A stretch of DNA of 64,000 bases from contig NC_068575.1 of assembly GCF_025698545.1 (NCBI RefSeq), positions 55,003,980 through 55,067,979 of the forward strand. The letters are read 5' to 3'. The DNA is from Gossypium raimondii. Taxonomy: Eukaryota > Streptophyta > Magnoliopsida > Malvales > Malvaceae. Below the pieces are notes generated by a model that did not search any database, was not told the DNA's origin, and was given only the letters and a program-made list of their open reading frames with translations. The position numbers and the translations under genes are program-made. Within the stretch, counting starts at the first letter, position 1; every line of letters begins with the position of its first letter. Below are positions 12,075-24,976 of the stretch, piece by piece.

Positions 12075-12553
12075 ATGGCAAGTGAGGCACCAAGCTGGGG
12101 TGATCAATGGGGTTTTGAAGGGATTGGTTCCATGAAAGATGAGGATGCTGCTACTGCGAAGAAAGAGATGGCAGCAAGAAATCCCAAGGAAAATGTGGGT
12201 TTCATAAAGCCAAGACAACGGCATTCATGGGAGCCAAGAAACTCAAGCTTGGGGCATCCAAAGCCATAACATGGGTCAAGAATAAATCCCAAAAGAGAAA
12301 CTCCAAATGCCACCGGAACATAGTTTTTCTTTTTTATAAAACAACAGTGATGGTGGAGGCCTGTAACGACGGGCCTAGATGGGGCGATGCTAGGAGGATA
12401 GAATATTGGGTGGAAAAGCAGTGGCGCAATGATCTGTTGGGTATTGGATGGAGCAAGAGATGGTCAGAACTCAGAAGGAGTAATTGGATGGTGCAGCTGA
12501 GGAAGAAAGTCCGTGTAATAAACAAGGATGAAGATGGTGACGAAGGATTTTGA
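12075..12553 (+). pseudogene. Short conserved plant protein gene with a frameshift
   Basis: The frame from 12075 reads MASEAPSWGDQWGFEGIG and continues to NVGF near 12203. The natural continuation (KAKTTAFMGAKKLKLGASKA, then ITWVKNKSQKRNSK) is in a frame shifted by one base, from 12206 on. The two halves together look like a family of roughly 75-90-residue plant proteins I half remember, beginning M-A-S-(E/D)-A-P-S-W-(A/G)-D-Q-W-G and ending in a basic WVKNQ/CQKK tail. A single-base loss near 12204 explains the split. No splice sites rescue it. The second frame runs past the expected end to 12553, with a Trp/Arg-rich tail (RRIEYWVEKQWRND) of unknown origin. It is either a pseudogene or a sequence error. 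Function unknown. Confidence 0.5.
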
Positions 12554-12734
12554 TTGGTGAACAAAAGTGTTTTACTTAGGTCAAAGGGAAAATTTGACCA
12601 AAAAATATGTTAAATTGAAAAAAAAATTTTAACTTGAGGAATTTAACGTTTAAAATGAAAATTTTCTTTAATAACAGTGATTAAATTACAAATATTTTTA
12701 TTTAAAGGAACAAAATAAAAACACATGGAGACTA

Positions 12735-12882
12735 GGGGTGGGTTTGGATGGACGATTGGGTGCGGTGCGGTGCGTTTAGTTTACTTTTTGTCTCACGCTA
12801 TAATATCGCTACAGTATCTAATATCACCACCACCACTATTTTTTACACTAACTGCAATTAAACGCACCGCCCATCCACACTC
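12735..12882. mobile_element. MITE, about 150 bases, with GTTTGGATGG..GGTGCGTTTA ends
   Basis: The left end reads GGGTGGGTTTGGATGGACG..GGTGCGGTGCGTTTAG. The right end, reverse-complemented, reads GAGTGTGGATGGGCGGTGCGTTTAA, so the ends are imperfect inverted repeats. The interior contains 'ctcacgctataatatcgctacagtatctaatatcacc'. The same sequence in reverse orientation flanks the LTR retrotransposon on both sides (21980-22061 and 34587-34630), which confirms a dispersed family. No convincing target duplication was found here, so the superfamily is unassigned. Confidence 0.65.
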
Positions 12883-12910
12883 AGATAAGTACCCTTTATG
12901 TCGTTTAGTT

Positions 12911-15900
12911 TAAGGTACAAGTGATTGGTGCGAAATTGGCAAGGTTCCTTTCCCCATCCCATCAAGTCATTGATGACTTAAAATGAGGTGTCGACCTAAC
13001 AATTACTTTGTCCCTAGATTCTGCCACTATATTAATAAAAACTAGGTTTTGTTGAATCACCGGTTCTTTTTTTTTATCGAATCAAGTCGGCCTTTCATTA
13101 AAAGCTTTTTTTTTGGAACCAATCAATAGTTAACTTTAGTGATTTTTATTTATATCAAAATTATAAATTTAATATTAAATCATAATAATAACAAATTATT
13201 ATTCAATATTATATTTTCTCCCTCCCTCTCCCCCTTCTCTCATCATCTTCCTCCTTTCTAATTCTCCATTTTCATATGATATTAGCGGTTGAAGGGCATT
13301 GTTCTAAAACAACGTGATAGCCATCTCCGACGTGATCCATTCCCAGGGTCAAGAGTTGCCAAAACAGCCCACCAGCACATGATCCCCTACCGCTAGCGCT
13401 GCCGTAGATGGAGGTGTAAATCCGCCGGAAATAGTTGTTTCTCTTCTCTAAGGCCTAAGCTGTACCCTGGCAACTTGGAAGTCTTGCCAAACTCCGCTAT
13501 CTACGAGAAGTGGTTTTTCAGTACTGAATTGGAATCGAAAATATGGGCTTGGATCCATTTGTCAACAAAAGCAAGCTGGCCCTCATTACTTGAGTTTGTT
13601 GATGGTAATCTGTAGTTAGATTAGTGAAAAATGAAAACCAATTTCCTCTACTAAGGCTTCATGGCAGGTCTAATTGTAGTTTTGGTCCCTAAAGTTTAGG
13701 ATTTAATTTCTCTATCTTCATTTGATATATTTTGGTAGTTCCAAATTATTAACGGGTTGATAAAAAAAAATTTACTCTTATTGGATCACACAATCAGAGA
13801 AGATGTAACCAACAATAAATTTACTATATTATTATTTAGAGGATTGAACTGATTGGTGACGGTACATGTCAATATTTGCTTGGTTTTTATGAACCAGCAA
13901 GGTTTGATAATGTTGTGGTTTTAAAAACATTTATAAAAATGGCTCAATGTTTTCCATTCTCTGAACAAACTTGTCACACTAGCGGTATCTTAGTACCGCC
14001 TTGATCGCCCGTAATTAATCATGTTGGAACACCCTTGCTTTTTGGCTGCTGCCGCCCTTAATTTGTTTAAGGACTGATTGTTGATGATTATTCAATACGT
14101 AATACAGGTGTTCAAGACAAGTGAGGAAATAGTGATTGAGGCCACCAATAAGGGGAATATTGCTCGTTCATTAATGTCTCCTCCCCTGCAGGGAGAAAAA
14201 CAGAATAGGATGGGTTAGTGTTTGTTGATACAAGATTTGGGTTTGAGGGTCTTGGGAGGGTGGAAATCGCATGATTGAGGAGTCTCGAAAGTGTGGTCAA
14301 AAGGATGAATAAACTTTTAACTTCTTGGATAAGGAGATAGATCTCCGACAAGTCCATGAGATCAACAAAGATGGGGTTTTCCCGTAAAGAGATTTTTATT
14401 CTTATACCTTCAAAAATGTAAATAAAAGAGATGTTTGGTAAACCCACCTTAAGGTGACTAAGAGATAAGATATTTATGTATAGCATTGTTACTTATGTCT
14501 CTTCATATGCTGAAAAATAACATTCCTTTTGCAATGCATGCTTAATTGTTATGCGAGGGTGATGAGAGGCAGATACTTCTTATCGCTAATACCTATGTGT
14601 CTGCTGGGGATGAGCTAACCTAAGATTTCATTGTGGATTCCTCTTTTCTCACTCCTAGTTGGGTTGATATAAATATGCATATGTCTGAATGATAGATACG
14701 ACTATTTGTTTAATTCGGATGAGTAAAGCTCCCAAATGTTGAAAATATACGAATTAAGGTTGGTACTCTATACTCCCATTTATTTATAGAAGAAGCACTA
14801 GAAAGCTATTAACTAAAACAAATGAGAAATCTCAACATCCACCATAGGGCATGTACTTCTTTCGTTTTTACCTCGTGATTTTTTTAAAGAAAATATATAT
14901 TATACTTTCTGATTCTCTTTCAAAATTCATCATTTTACCTTTTTTGGAATTGCTCATTTTTAGTTCCAACATTTTATCATTTTCCAATAACCTGATTACA
15001 TGGCTTCATCTCTATTAACACATCAATCTTTTTAGTGATTGGACAATTACATGCTGGAATACTGATATGTCACATAATTTTAATTAAAAAACCAAAGAAA
15101 CCTTCGACGGAAAAGAGAATAAAAATTGAACTTACTTCTGCATACGGAAACCGTTTAAAACCCTTTCAATCAACCCATCAATTTTCTGTCGCCGGTGTTG
15201 GTTTTTTTAGTTGCATGAACGACATTCTCTTCTCTACTCTACTGCAATCCCTATTACTGGGTTATCAAAAAAGAGAAATTTCTTTGAAAATTAAAACTTA
15301 ATTTAGTAAAGAAACATGGAACAGGTGTACCTCCAGAAGCTAAAATTACATGAATTGGATGAAATTTGAAGGTAAAAGTGTCTAACCTTCAGTGATTTTA
15401 GAAATGGGTATTTGATTATACATTCCCATGAAATTAAATTTGACGGAAATTATTCTACTTCTTTAACAAAAACAAGCAAACAAGATACTATAGATGAAGC
15501 ATAGACAGAAATAAAGCAAAAGAAAAGGTTGAAAAATTACAAAAAAAAGACAGCATTTTGGGTTTTTTTTTTTTAGATTAGGGGTTTTATTTGATTTTTT
15601 TACCAATGTTATTTAATTGAAATTGTTAAGTTCAAACCTTTAACACAATAAAATTAAAAATCACGAAAAGTATTAAGCTTGAGACAAAAGAAAAAAATGA
15701 ATAATCCCAATTCATTCCATTTTCAGAACGGAAGCTCAATCATTTGCCTCATCACAAAGTCAAGTAGGATGGGAAAATATCGCAGTGATTTCCTCATCAT
15801 ACATAGAAACAAAAGATTACCAACAAATGGTCCTCAGATTCTTCAAATAACAATAAGGTCTCATCTCATTCAAAAAAAAAAAAAAACAATAAGGTCTCAT

Positions 15901-16103
15901 ACCCACAATCTGAAAAGTTACAACTAAGCAGTTGGCTACTTTCCTGTTTTCTTGACTGCTATTTGATTGATCACAAGTTAAAAATTACACTGCTTAGATG
16001 TTGAAATATGTTAACAATTCAAATTTCAAAATGCCTACTAAATAGATGTCAAATCTTGTTCTTATTCCTAACAATTTCAAGAAGGGACGTTACTAACCTT
16101 TAT
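12911..16103. other. Intergenic region without a supported gene
   Basis: About 3.2 kb. A relatively GC-rich patch at 13270-13640 has only interrupted frames, and the 124-codon minus frame at 14112-14486 has no recognisable domain. The 15.5-15.7 kb part is A/T-homopolymer rich. A small poly(A) insertion lies at 15850-15900 (separate entry). It may include the 3' UTR of the minus-strand gene ending at 16104. Confidence 0.55.
15850..15900 (+). mobile_element. Minimal poly(A) retro-insertion with 15-base target duplications
   Basis: The 15-mer acaataaggtctcat occurs at 15850-15864 and exactly again at 15886-15900. Between them are only 21 bases, ctcattc followed by an A run. A long direct repeat flanking a poly(A) tail is the signature of LINE-machinery target-primed insertion, here truncated almost to the tail. 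Replication slippage is the alternative. Confidence 0.5.
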
Positions 16104-19100
16104 CTAGGATTTATCTTCATCAGACGGAGAGCACGGCTGTTCGGGGACAGAATCAACAAAAAATTCCTCCACTGAAACAAGTTAAATACATCAGTGAATT
16201 ATCAAACCCACATTAACATACCGAGTATATACCAATGGGGAAATGTCAGCAACCAAAGTATTTCAAAATGTAACATTGATGCCATTTTGTGGATTTGGCC
16301 ACCTATTACTAGAATTCCAAACCCTTTACATGAATATCAATTCAAGGGATAAATCCCAACATTTTACAAACTTTAATTGAATTTGCAACATGATATGGAA
16401 CACCGATTTAATGCAATTTTATACGTGAAATTTTTATTTTCATTCAATTGTACTTACGAAACTATAAAGGGAAAGGCCTCAAACACTCATTCAGTAATGA
16501 ATGCCTCGATATTCTCTTTTTTTTTTTAATTTTCACTAAGAGCAAGATGAAGCATTATTAAACAAAGAAATTAGAAAGCATTATTATATAAATTTAAACC
16601 TGAACAGACACCAACACAATTAAATAAATAAATTTTCAATTAGTTTCATTTTAAATAAATATAATTATTTGTCTAAGCAATAATTAAACACATATTTGAG
16701 CCATGTAGATAATATTGTTGGTGGCAGGTGAAAATTGATCAAATCAAAGCCTCGTGCATACGGGAGCACTTGCACCAATCAAAGTATCCTTATTGCATTG
16801 CCCATTAGATTCATGTTCATGAATAATTTTGAGATTTAACTAATTCAACCATAACTGAGTGCACGAAAAGTCTCGTAAAATCCTACCGATGTCAGTTAAA
16901 GCATCCCACTTCAGTTAATACATCAAATCAGCATCATAATGTTTTGATCTAAGCTACATCAATATCCTCTAATGATTCAAAATAGACATCAACGTAAACA
17001 TTAGCATGCAACCTCATTACCTATATTCTCTTGATCCGAAGAATCAAGCAAAATTTCTGAATCAGAGGGAAGAAAAGGAGAACCGGGGTAATTCCCAAGG
17101 GCACCTAGATCTGTAACGATTCCACTTTGTGAGAACAAGATCAATTAAGAAACACATCAAATGGAACAATAAAGTAATAAACATGGTTGATTCCTGGAGT
17201 GATGGTTCCCAAGGAGAACAATAAAGCATGCACAAATTATTAAGAGCAAAAAACAATTACAAAAGCACAAGTCTTCAGATATGTGTTTGTGTGTGTGTGT
17301 GTAAGAGAGAGAGAGATGATAAACAATTTAAATACAAAATTTTAACTGGATATCTTAGCATAGGCATCATAGCCACAGCTTACCTCCCAAGTTTGACAAG
17401 TCTGCAGTCAGATCTGTGAGACTGAAATTCCACTGAATCTGATCAAGTGGTCTAAAGGAATCTCTAGAATTCCCAGCTTCATTATCCTGTCCCAGCTGCA
17501 ATCCTACTGAACTTGCCACATCTGTTGTGAAGGCTGAATCAAGTGCTGATGTGTCTACTCCCATCCCTGACATATCTGATGCACTGAAGGGAAAACTCCC
17601 ACTGGATGCCACTGAAGTACAGCTCAAAGGCATCTCTGACATAGATGACATGGCAGTGGTTGGTGGAACTGCAGGCATTACATCACTGGCATTGCTGTCC
17701 ATCACCATGCTAGAATAAGAAAATTAGTCATCATTAGCATAATCATTAAACATAATTTTGGTTTATAAAATTACGAAAATCTAGAAATTATGTGACAAGG
17801 AATTAATATCTAAACATTTAAGAATGCAGTAACAGTAAAAGTTATTCATGTAGCTAAAATAAAACAGTTCAGGATTACAGTTTAATAGAACAGAGTTGGT
17901 GCAATATAACCTTAATTCAATCATGCATATTGTGCAAATTTGATCAAGTAGTTCCAGAACATCTCAAACAGAAAAAGGCTAAAGAAAGAACACATAATAA
18001 TCAAATCATAAATTTCTTTTTCTTTTTTAAAGATCAAATCATAAATTATGCAAGTTATTTTTAAAGAAGCTGCATAATTTATAATATGAGATCATGAAAG
18101 TACACCTTCACATTTACCAACAAGTAAATATTTGTATATCTAGTAGCCAATTAATAGTGTAGATAAAAAAAAAGACTGTTAAGTTCTCACTCATTCCCAG
18201 AATTCATCCGCATAGGTTGAAAGTTGCTGGGAGCAGGGACTCCATTGACAACATGACAGCTTGATATACCCATGGAGTCCATATGAGGTTGCCCTGCAGC
18301 TGGAAATTGAGGTTGTTGCAGCACAGGGTATCCCATTGGTAAATTGTTAACTGCACTGCAAAAAATGGCGTTGAATAACCACAACAGTGACATAAAACAT
18401 GACCAAATAATCAGAACTCCTACAATCATTGTTACTCTGACTCTCTTCATTGAGGTACCAGTGTCAGGCACATAATCGGACATGGATGTGAGGATATGGC
18501 CCCCAAAGATCCTCCAAATACATAGAAAAACTTGGAAAAAAAATTTAAACATACACAAATACAACACACCGTATCCAGGAGACATAGCTTCTAATAAAAT
18601 TTCTGCCTCAAAACATATCTCGAGACAGATCCCAAATGAAATTTGTGATAAGGTTTAGTTATCCATCCCTCTCACAGTTGTTTCTCTTCTTCCAGTTGAG
18701 AAAAGAACTGAAACTTGCTATGTTGAAAACAGTCAAGCAAACAGCTAACAGACCCCATATCAAGTAAGAAGTTACAAACCACGATTAAAAATATTTGAAA
18801 CATGGGGATCCCTGTCAAAAGTGTAACACAGGGATCCTTTTCCTTATGTTGTAAATTTGAAAAGGGGAATGTGATCACTAGTTTCGAAATTATCAGTATC
18901 AAGTGAAAACCACAATACAGTCCCAGAAATTTTGTCATGTTTAAAGAAAATCCTATAGCAATACTGATACTCTTAAAATTTATTAACCATCTATGGCTAT
19001 TCCAAGCCAATCTTGATTCTATGATTCAGTAAGTAAGACCAGCAGCACCATGTCTAACTTAAAATCGTGGTCACTTTAGAATATAACTAAAATAATCAAA

Positions 19101-20176
19101 GGCTTGCAACCATTTTTATTTAGTCAGAACCTACCGGGCATGGGATGGATCCCATTTTGTATTGGGGCCAGAGGAACCTTTGGAGGCACAGGATATTTCA
19201 TCATATGATATTGATGCTCAAGCAAATGGTTGAATAAAAGGATTTGCTTCTTTAACTTCAGCCTTATATAATAAGCCCTGAAAAAGTCAGCATTTTCCTC
19301 TTCCAGCTTCTGCCATACTGAATAAACAAGAATAGCAAAGAGAACAGAGTGAGGATCCCAACTCTAACACAGTTGAACAAGAAACATACTTGATTGGTGG
19401 GTTAAACTTCACAAGTTCAAAGATATTATTAAAGCAGACTGGTTTTCATTTCCCTTTTATGACATCTACTTTATCACATGCATATGCAATGCACTCTATT
19501 GAAATTCCAGATAACAGAAACACATATTTGGACTAACAAAACAATTTCAGGAAGCATACCTAAAGTTGTGAATCCTGGGTCTATCCTCGCTCGAGTCAAG
19601 AGGGTTTTGACAACCTCATCTCTGCTCATATAGAGTTGTAAACATCGTTCAATTAAATTCTGGACCTGGACAACCAGTTTATATAAACTGTGAATCGCTA
19701 TTTAAAAAAACAGATAGATAGAAGTCCCTTGACCAAAAAGAAAAGGGGATAAATGAGTGACATATAAAAGGAACAGGTTTCTTACAAGTTCTATATCTTG
19801 GCGTGAAACTTTTTTGCCATCATTGCTTGAAGTAGACAAAGAGCCAGAATCTGCTAAGGGGCCATCTGCTGTTTGACTGTTTTGTGGTTCTGTTTTTGGT
19901 TCATGTGAAGCTTGAGTTGAGGGTTTTTTATCTTGTGTGCTCTGTGATCAAATAAAATCAATCATCAAGGTAGTGTAAAGGAAGAAATGATAAGAAAGTT
20001 CAAGCCAAAAAACAAACAAAAAGCCAGTAAAGAGGGAACAGTTCTTTTATATGTTAACTTGGGAGTAATGACCACTTGCAACTTGACACAGTGGCTACTT
20101 AGCTGACACCAAAGAGAGCAATTATATAAAAATATAATTACTTATTAAAAGAGGGAAACACCTGTATGTTCTTCAT
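16104..20176 (-). CDS. Plant-specific protein with TIGR01589/PF09713 (A_thal_3526) domain
   Basis: Exons on the minus strand: 20176-20162 (tentative, MKNIQ), 19941-19786, 19665-19560, 19317-19135, 18350-18191, 17709-17384, 17110-17021, 16171-16104 (stop TAG). The lengths total 368 codons. From about residue 55 to 118 the sequence (ELVQNLIERCLQLYMS, LVWQKLEEENADFFRAYYIR, LKLKKQI) matches what I recall as the 'uncharacterised plant-specific domain' TIGR01589/PF09713. The rest is low-complexity, rich in Pro/Met/Ser. An acidic C-terminus (DSSDQENI, EEFFVDSV, SDEDKS) could be a transcriptional or protein-interaction tail. Function unknown. The first exon is weakest: its donor is GTGTTT and an in-frame stop lies further upstream. 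Leader sequence probably extends to about 21.6 kb. Confidence 0.82.
17281..17316. repeat. Compound (GT)n(GA)n microsatellite in an intron
   Basis: A GT run (tgtgtgtgtgtgtgt) is followed directly by AAGAGAGAGAGAGA inside the intron between exons 17709-17384 and 17110-17021 of the TIGR01589 gene. It is likely polymorphic. Confidence 0.85.
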
Positions 20177-21641
20177 TACTACTAAACGCCAACTGCCTGC
20201 ATCTATTTGCTCAGCGCAGAGCCTCACACTCTCCACCGAAGGTCACATAATTCACCAACATCAAATGCTAGCATCTGAGAATATACAAACAGAAGGCTGT
20301 GAGCCAAGCGCCGTAGAGAGAAGAATGGCTCTTGATTAAATGTTTTGAAGTATAAATCAATCTTTAGCAGAGAAAAGCCAAAACTTATGTTAAAAAATGG
20401 AACAGGAATATACCCCAATGGGCACTTACTGGCATTAGAATCTTTTACCAAAACAAAGAAATATACCATGTTTAGCTATTCACAAGTTCTCCAACTAAGT
20501 TCCCAACATTAAACAAGTTCATCTCTTCTCAAATCCAAGCAATCACGTTGATCAAATCAATTGTTATATTAGATAAGAATTAATTCCAAAAGCATCTTAC
20601 TAACTACTTCCAAACCACAAAGCAAAGACACCAAAAATGAAAAGAACCAATCAGGTTTTCATTACTTAAGTATCATTATTAATAAATAAAACTCTTTGCT
20701 TCTTCTTATTTTTCTCGCGATTCTCGAATGCAAAGTATGCAACAAGCAGAATCAATTCCACATTTTACTAAAAGAAGAAAAAGGACATCAGCCTTTAATA
20801 TAATCAAACAGATCTAAGATTAATTACATAAACTGAGCAAAGTTGGAATCTGCACATTCAATCTATTTGATTTTTCTAAGAAGAAAGGCCTTGCTGGATA
20901 TCAATTTGAAAGTAGCATTTTCAAATCAAACCTTCCCCTTTAGCTAACAAATAGCTAGTAAAATACAGTCAATTTCAGCAAATAAAGCAAAATCTCTGGA
21001 AATTTTTATGGCAATAAACTACAATTAACAAGTATAATTATGAAGACAAACCAGAAATTGTAATTTAGTAGAAGCTGTAGGACTAAAATTTACCTTACAA
21101 CCAAAGTTGCCAACTCTTGAAAACACGGCAAAACAAAGAAAATCAATTTTTTTATTTCAACAAATTCAGAGATCCAATTGAAGATTTAAGAAATACAGAA
21201 GGAAAAAAAACTTTACAAAAATTTACTGTATAAGCTGAGAAGAGTTACATAAACAGTAACTTTAAGGATTATAAAAGAGAATATTCTCGATTGAAACTGA
21301 AATGTAAAGATATTTACAGAAAAATAAAATGAAAAAATGAAGAATTCTCTTTTTAAAATTATAAAAATAATAATACTAATAAAGGCTGGAGAAGAAGTGA
21401 AGTTCTAAGGAAGATTTGAGTGGAGATTTTTAGGGTTTATCATGACTACTATGATTATTGTTAGTGAACTGATGATGAGAGCTAAAGCGGAATGGAGAAA
21501 AATGCAGAGAAAAACCAGAGGGAAATAAAAATGGGGGGAATCTCACCCAACTTTGGCATTTTATAGTTTTGATTTTTCTGATATTAAAAAACGTCAAATT
21601 TGAGAGAAAATCAGAAAATGACGGTTGGGACAAAAATAAAA

Positions 21642-21979
21642 AAGGAAAAATTACTTATTTATAGGATTTGGTGAAAAAAAAGGGTAACTTTTGAAATTCT
21701 GACACGGCTTCAACGGCTCAAGCCTCGGCTTAGGCAGAGGATCTTTACTAATCACGGTTCACGAGGCTGCCGTGATATAAGTATCTGAACCACAAACCCT
21801 TCTTTTTTGTTTTCTTTTTAGTGATTGTAAAATGTTTTAGCTCTTTTGGTTTTCGTTCATTACCTATCTTCCTTATTATTATTATGTAAATTTGTACTCA
21901 TTATTTATGTACTTTTGGTGATAGAGTGGGATGATGATTGTTGTTTTATAGAATCAAAATCACTTACAAGATAATTAAT
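21642..21979. other. Intergenic spacer between the TIGR01589 gene and the MITE/retrotransposon
   Basis: About 340 bases without an ORF or repeat I recognise. It should contain the promoter of the minus-strand gene. No TATA element was assigned with confidence. Confidence 0.4.
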
Positions 21980-22061
21980 GTGAATTTAAATGGGTGGTGC
22001 GTTTATCTACAGTTAGTATAAAAATAGTAGTAATTATGATATTAGATACTATAACAATATT
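21980..22061. mobile_element. Left half of a MITE split by the LTR retrotransposon
   Basis: gtgaatttaaatgggtggtgcgttta and the following 'cagttagtataaaaatagtagtaattatgatattagatactataacaatat' match the reverse complement of the MITE at 12735-12882. The match stops at the LTR start and resumes after the 3' LTR. Confidence 0.7.
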
Positions 22062-24443
22062 ATAAAGCACAAATTTTACCCGGGCCTAACAAACCCAAAC
22101 TTAAATCTAACAGCCCAATACCGATAGCCCATTGCCTAGCCTAAATCAAGGCAGAAACCCTAGCAGCAGTTTTCTTTCCCTTCCTCAGTGCCGCAGCAAC
22201 TACCCATCGCCCCCACGTCGCAGCAACCTTGCCCACGTTCAGCAGCTTCCGTGCACGTTGCGCACGTTCTCTTCCAGTGCACTTGTAAAAAGCCTAGAAT
22301 AATAGAGAAAATAGAAAAATATAAAAAATAATAATTTTTGTAATATTCGGCTATAAAGCCGATTGTAGTATTTGTAAAAAGGGGGGAAGACTGAAAAAAA
22401 TAATAAAAGAACTATATCAGTTTTTGGAAAAGGTTTTTTTCTTTCCTAGCAAAAGCCTCTGTTTCTTTTTTCTGTTGGAGTTTATTTATAAAATATAAAA
22501 GAATAGCAGAAAGAAAAGAAAGATTTACCTTCCTAATAGCGTCGGTTCCCGTTTGTTTCGCCTTAATCGAAATTGGAGCGGGGGTTGTGAGGCCGAAATT
22601 GGGGTTAGAGAGCGGCGGCCTAGGGTTTGGTTTTAAAGAAAACCTAGCAGAGGAAAAAGAATAAATGTTTTGAAAAATATAGGCTGCTAGTGTTTTTTTA
22701 GAGATTATTTTTGTTCAAATACCATCGGAATACGACGCCGTTTTGAGCTAGGGTTCCTAGCACCAAAACGACGCCGTATAGGGCTGCCCGCGCGCGACCC
22801 GGTCCATTTTCTCAAGACCCGCGTTTTTTCTTTTTCATTTTTCAATGGTCTAATTACGCAATTGGTCCCCCTGTTTTTACAGTGTGTTTAAATTAAATTT
22901 ATTATTTCTTTTAAATTTTACTGCACATTTTATTTTGGTTTCAAATCGGTCCATGTTGCTGCGTAGTGTTTTGGAGGACGGGGTTAATTTCTTTGTTGGT
23001 CCTCCACTGTTAAGGGCGTGTTCTATTTGGCCCATTTGCATTTTATTTATTTCAAATCTGCCTTTGAATTTTTGTTTATTTTCAATTTAATCCCTAATCT
23101 GTTGTTTTAGTTTTTTTCAATTTTTTATATTATTAATTATGTTATATTAATTATTATTATATTATTTATTATTATGCCTATACGTATGTACACGCATATG
23201 TATCTTATAATATATATATGTATATATTTTAAATGTTTTTTAAATAAATACATATACATATTTTTTTATTATTTTATTTTCTTAGTCTTTATATATATAC
23301 ACATATATACATTTATATTTTATAATATTTATACATTTTCCATATCATATAATCCATATATATATTTTATAATATATATTTATTTATACACTATTCAAAA
23401 TTATTTTAAATATATTTTTCGCATTTTTTATATATACATATATTTTCATATTTTTATAAGTTACTAATATATTATACTTATACATTTTTTATTTTTTATT
23501 TTGTAAATACATGTACATGTTTTATATATATTATTTTATTTTATTTTATAATTTTGTATACATGTATATATATATGCATTGACATTTTATAATACATATA
23601 CATGTATAATTTAAATTAAAGTATTGGTTTCATGTTCTACATTAAACATTTTATCATACTCTTAAAGGAAACAATGTTGGTTTTTATTAAAGCATTAAAA
23701 TATCTTATTTTGTAAATTTTCAAGATATTTGGCATTCATGATTCTCGAGAAAGATCATGTTCTAACTTACTGGATTTCGATTGTTTTTCGATGAATTTAG
23801 AGAGCCAAGTATTTATTTTGCAATAAAATCACACGGATTCAAATAAAAGCTTATTCTCAGGAATTCAAAAATGTTGGGTCCTAACTCACTAGACATGACA
23901 TTTTGTCATCTCGAAATAAGAATTTTTAAAAAAGTAAATAAATAAAGGCAATGTTCGGTATTTGGAATTTTGAGAAATTGCGCCCTAACTTACTGGGTTT
24001 CGATTTTCTTCATTTTACCTAAATAACCGAATATCATTCTTAGGTTTAAATGCACGAGTTTTAAAAATCAAAAGACAAACTTAATTTTGAAGATTAAAAA
24101 TGTTGCTCCCTAACTTACTGGGTGTGACGTTTAAATGCTATGAAATAAGAATGTCTTATTTTTTTAATTCATTCAGGATAAAAAGTTTTATTTGAAAATC
24201 TTTTCAAATTTTTGACACCAAGACATTAAACGATCAATTTGGTACCGATTTTGGGCATTACGAGGGTGCTAACCCCTTCCTCGTGCGTAACTGGCTCCCG
24301 AACCTGTTTTCTCAAGTTTCGTAGACCAAAATCGTTTTTAAGGTGAACCGATCACACCTCCATCAAGGATCGGTGGTGACTCCAATTTTTGTTTCTTTAA
24401 AGTCGACAACTAAATTTTTGTTTTCAAAAAAATGGTTTCGACA
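22062..24443 (+). repeat. 5' LTR (about 2.38 kb)
   Basis: Aligns along its length with 32227-34586. It starts TATAAAGCAC (3' LTR: TGTAAAGCCC, so the 5' TG has decayed to TA) and ends ..GGTTTCGACA. It contains a near-inverted pair of ACGACGCCGT motifs (22732-22746, 22764-22777), a TATA-rich stretch (23150-23600), and four degenerate copies of 'CCTAACTTACTGGG' toward the 3' end. Confidence 0.92.
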
Positions 24444-24446
24444 GCT

Positions 24447-24462
24447 TGGCGAGAGTCGAGCC
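24447..24462 (+). other. Candidate primer-binding site
   Basis: TGGCGAGAGTCGAGCC begins three bases after the 5' LTR. TGG is the expected complement of a tRNA CCA end, and TGGCGA also begins the complement of plant tRNA-Arg 3' ends, the primer reported for Ogre-type elements as I recall. The match breaks down after about six bases, so the tRNA is not settled. Confidence 0.4.
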
Positions 24463-24976
24463 ATGAATTGATTATTTTTTGTCTTTTTGTCGAAAATCAA
24501 AAGTTGTTTTAAATTATAATTTCCCCTTTGCATTCATTGATTTTATCATATGCTTGCTTGATTGGCCTAAGTTTGTTAGCTTATTTGTATTTTGCATTTC
24601 ATGGTCAATTTTACCCCTTTAAGTGGGAGTGAGAAGCTAGTTCTTCGTGAGGTTTTCACCTCCGTGCAGGGTAGTAGACCGCTTTCGGGATACATCTATA
24701 CCTATGTCTTCGTGAGATTTTCATCTCCGTGCAGCCATAGGGAAATGTATTCCCCTGAACTGAACTTGGTCCATATGAGCCTATAATGGGTGAGGATCGA
24801 GGAATCTACTGGTTCGGGTACCCTTGCTCTAGAAGCCAAACCTCATATAGTGAACCTTAAGAACTCACCCTAGGTATAATTACTATTAACCTTAGTAGAC
24901 ACCTAATTAGGAGTTTTTACTATTTATTGATTGTATTGTATTTAATTGATACTAACTTTTTTGTGTTTTACTCTGA

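Noticed and set aside
14112..14486. 124-codon minus-strand frame
   Set aside because: No recognisable motif, no splice neighbours, AT-rich intergenic setting; likely chance.
22884..23090. 68-codon frame repeated almost identically at 33041-33247
   Set aside because: The repetition is due to the two LTRs; no start context, domain or conservation beyond the LTR itself.
23174..23467. 97-codon frame rich in Ile, Tyr and Phe on the plus strand
   Set aside because: It is translated from the TATA/ATAT-rich part of the LTR; composition, not a protein.
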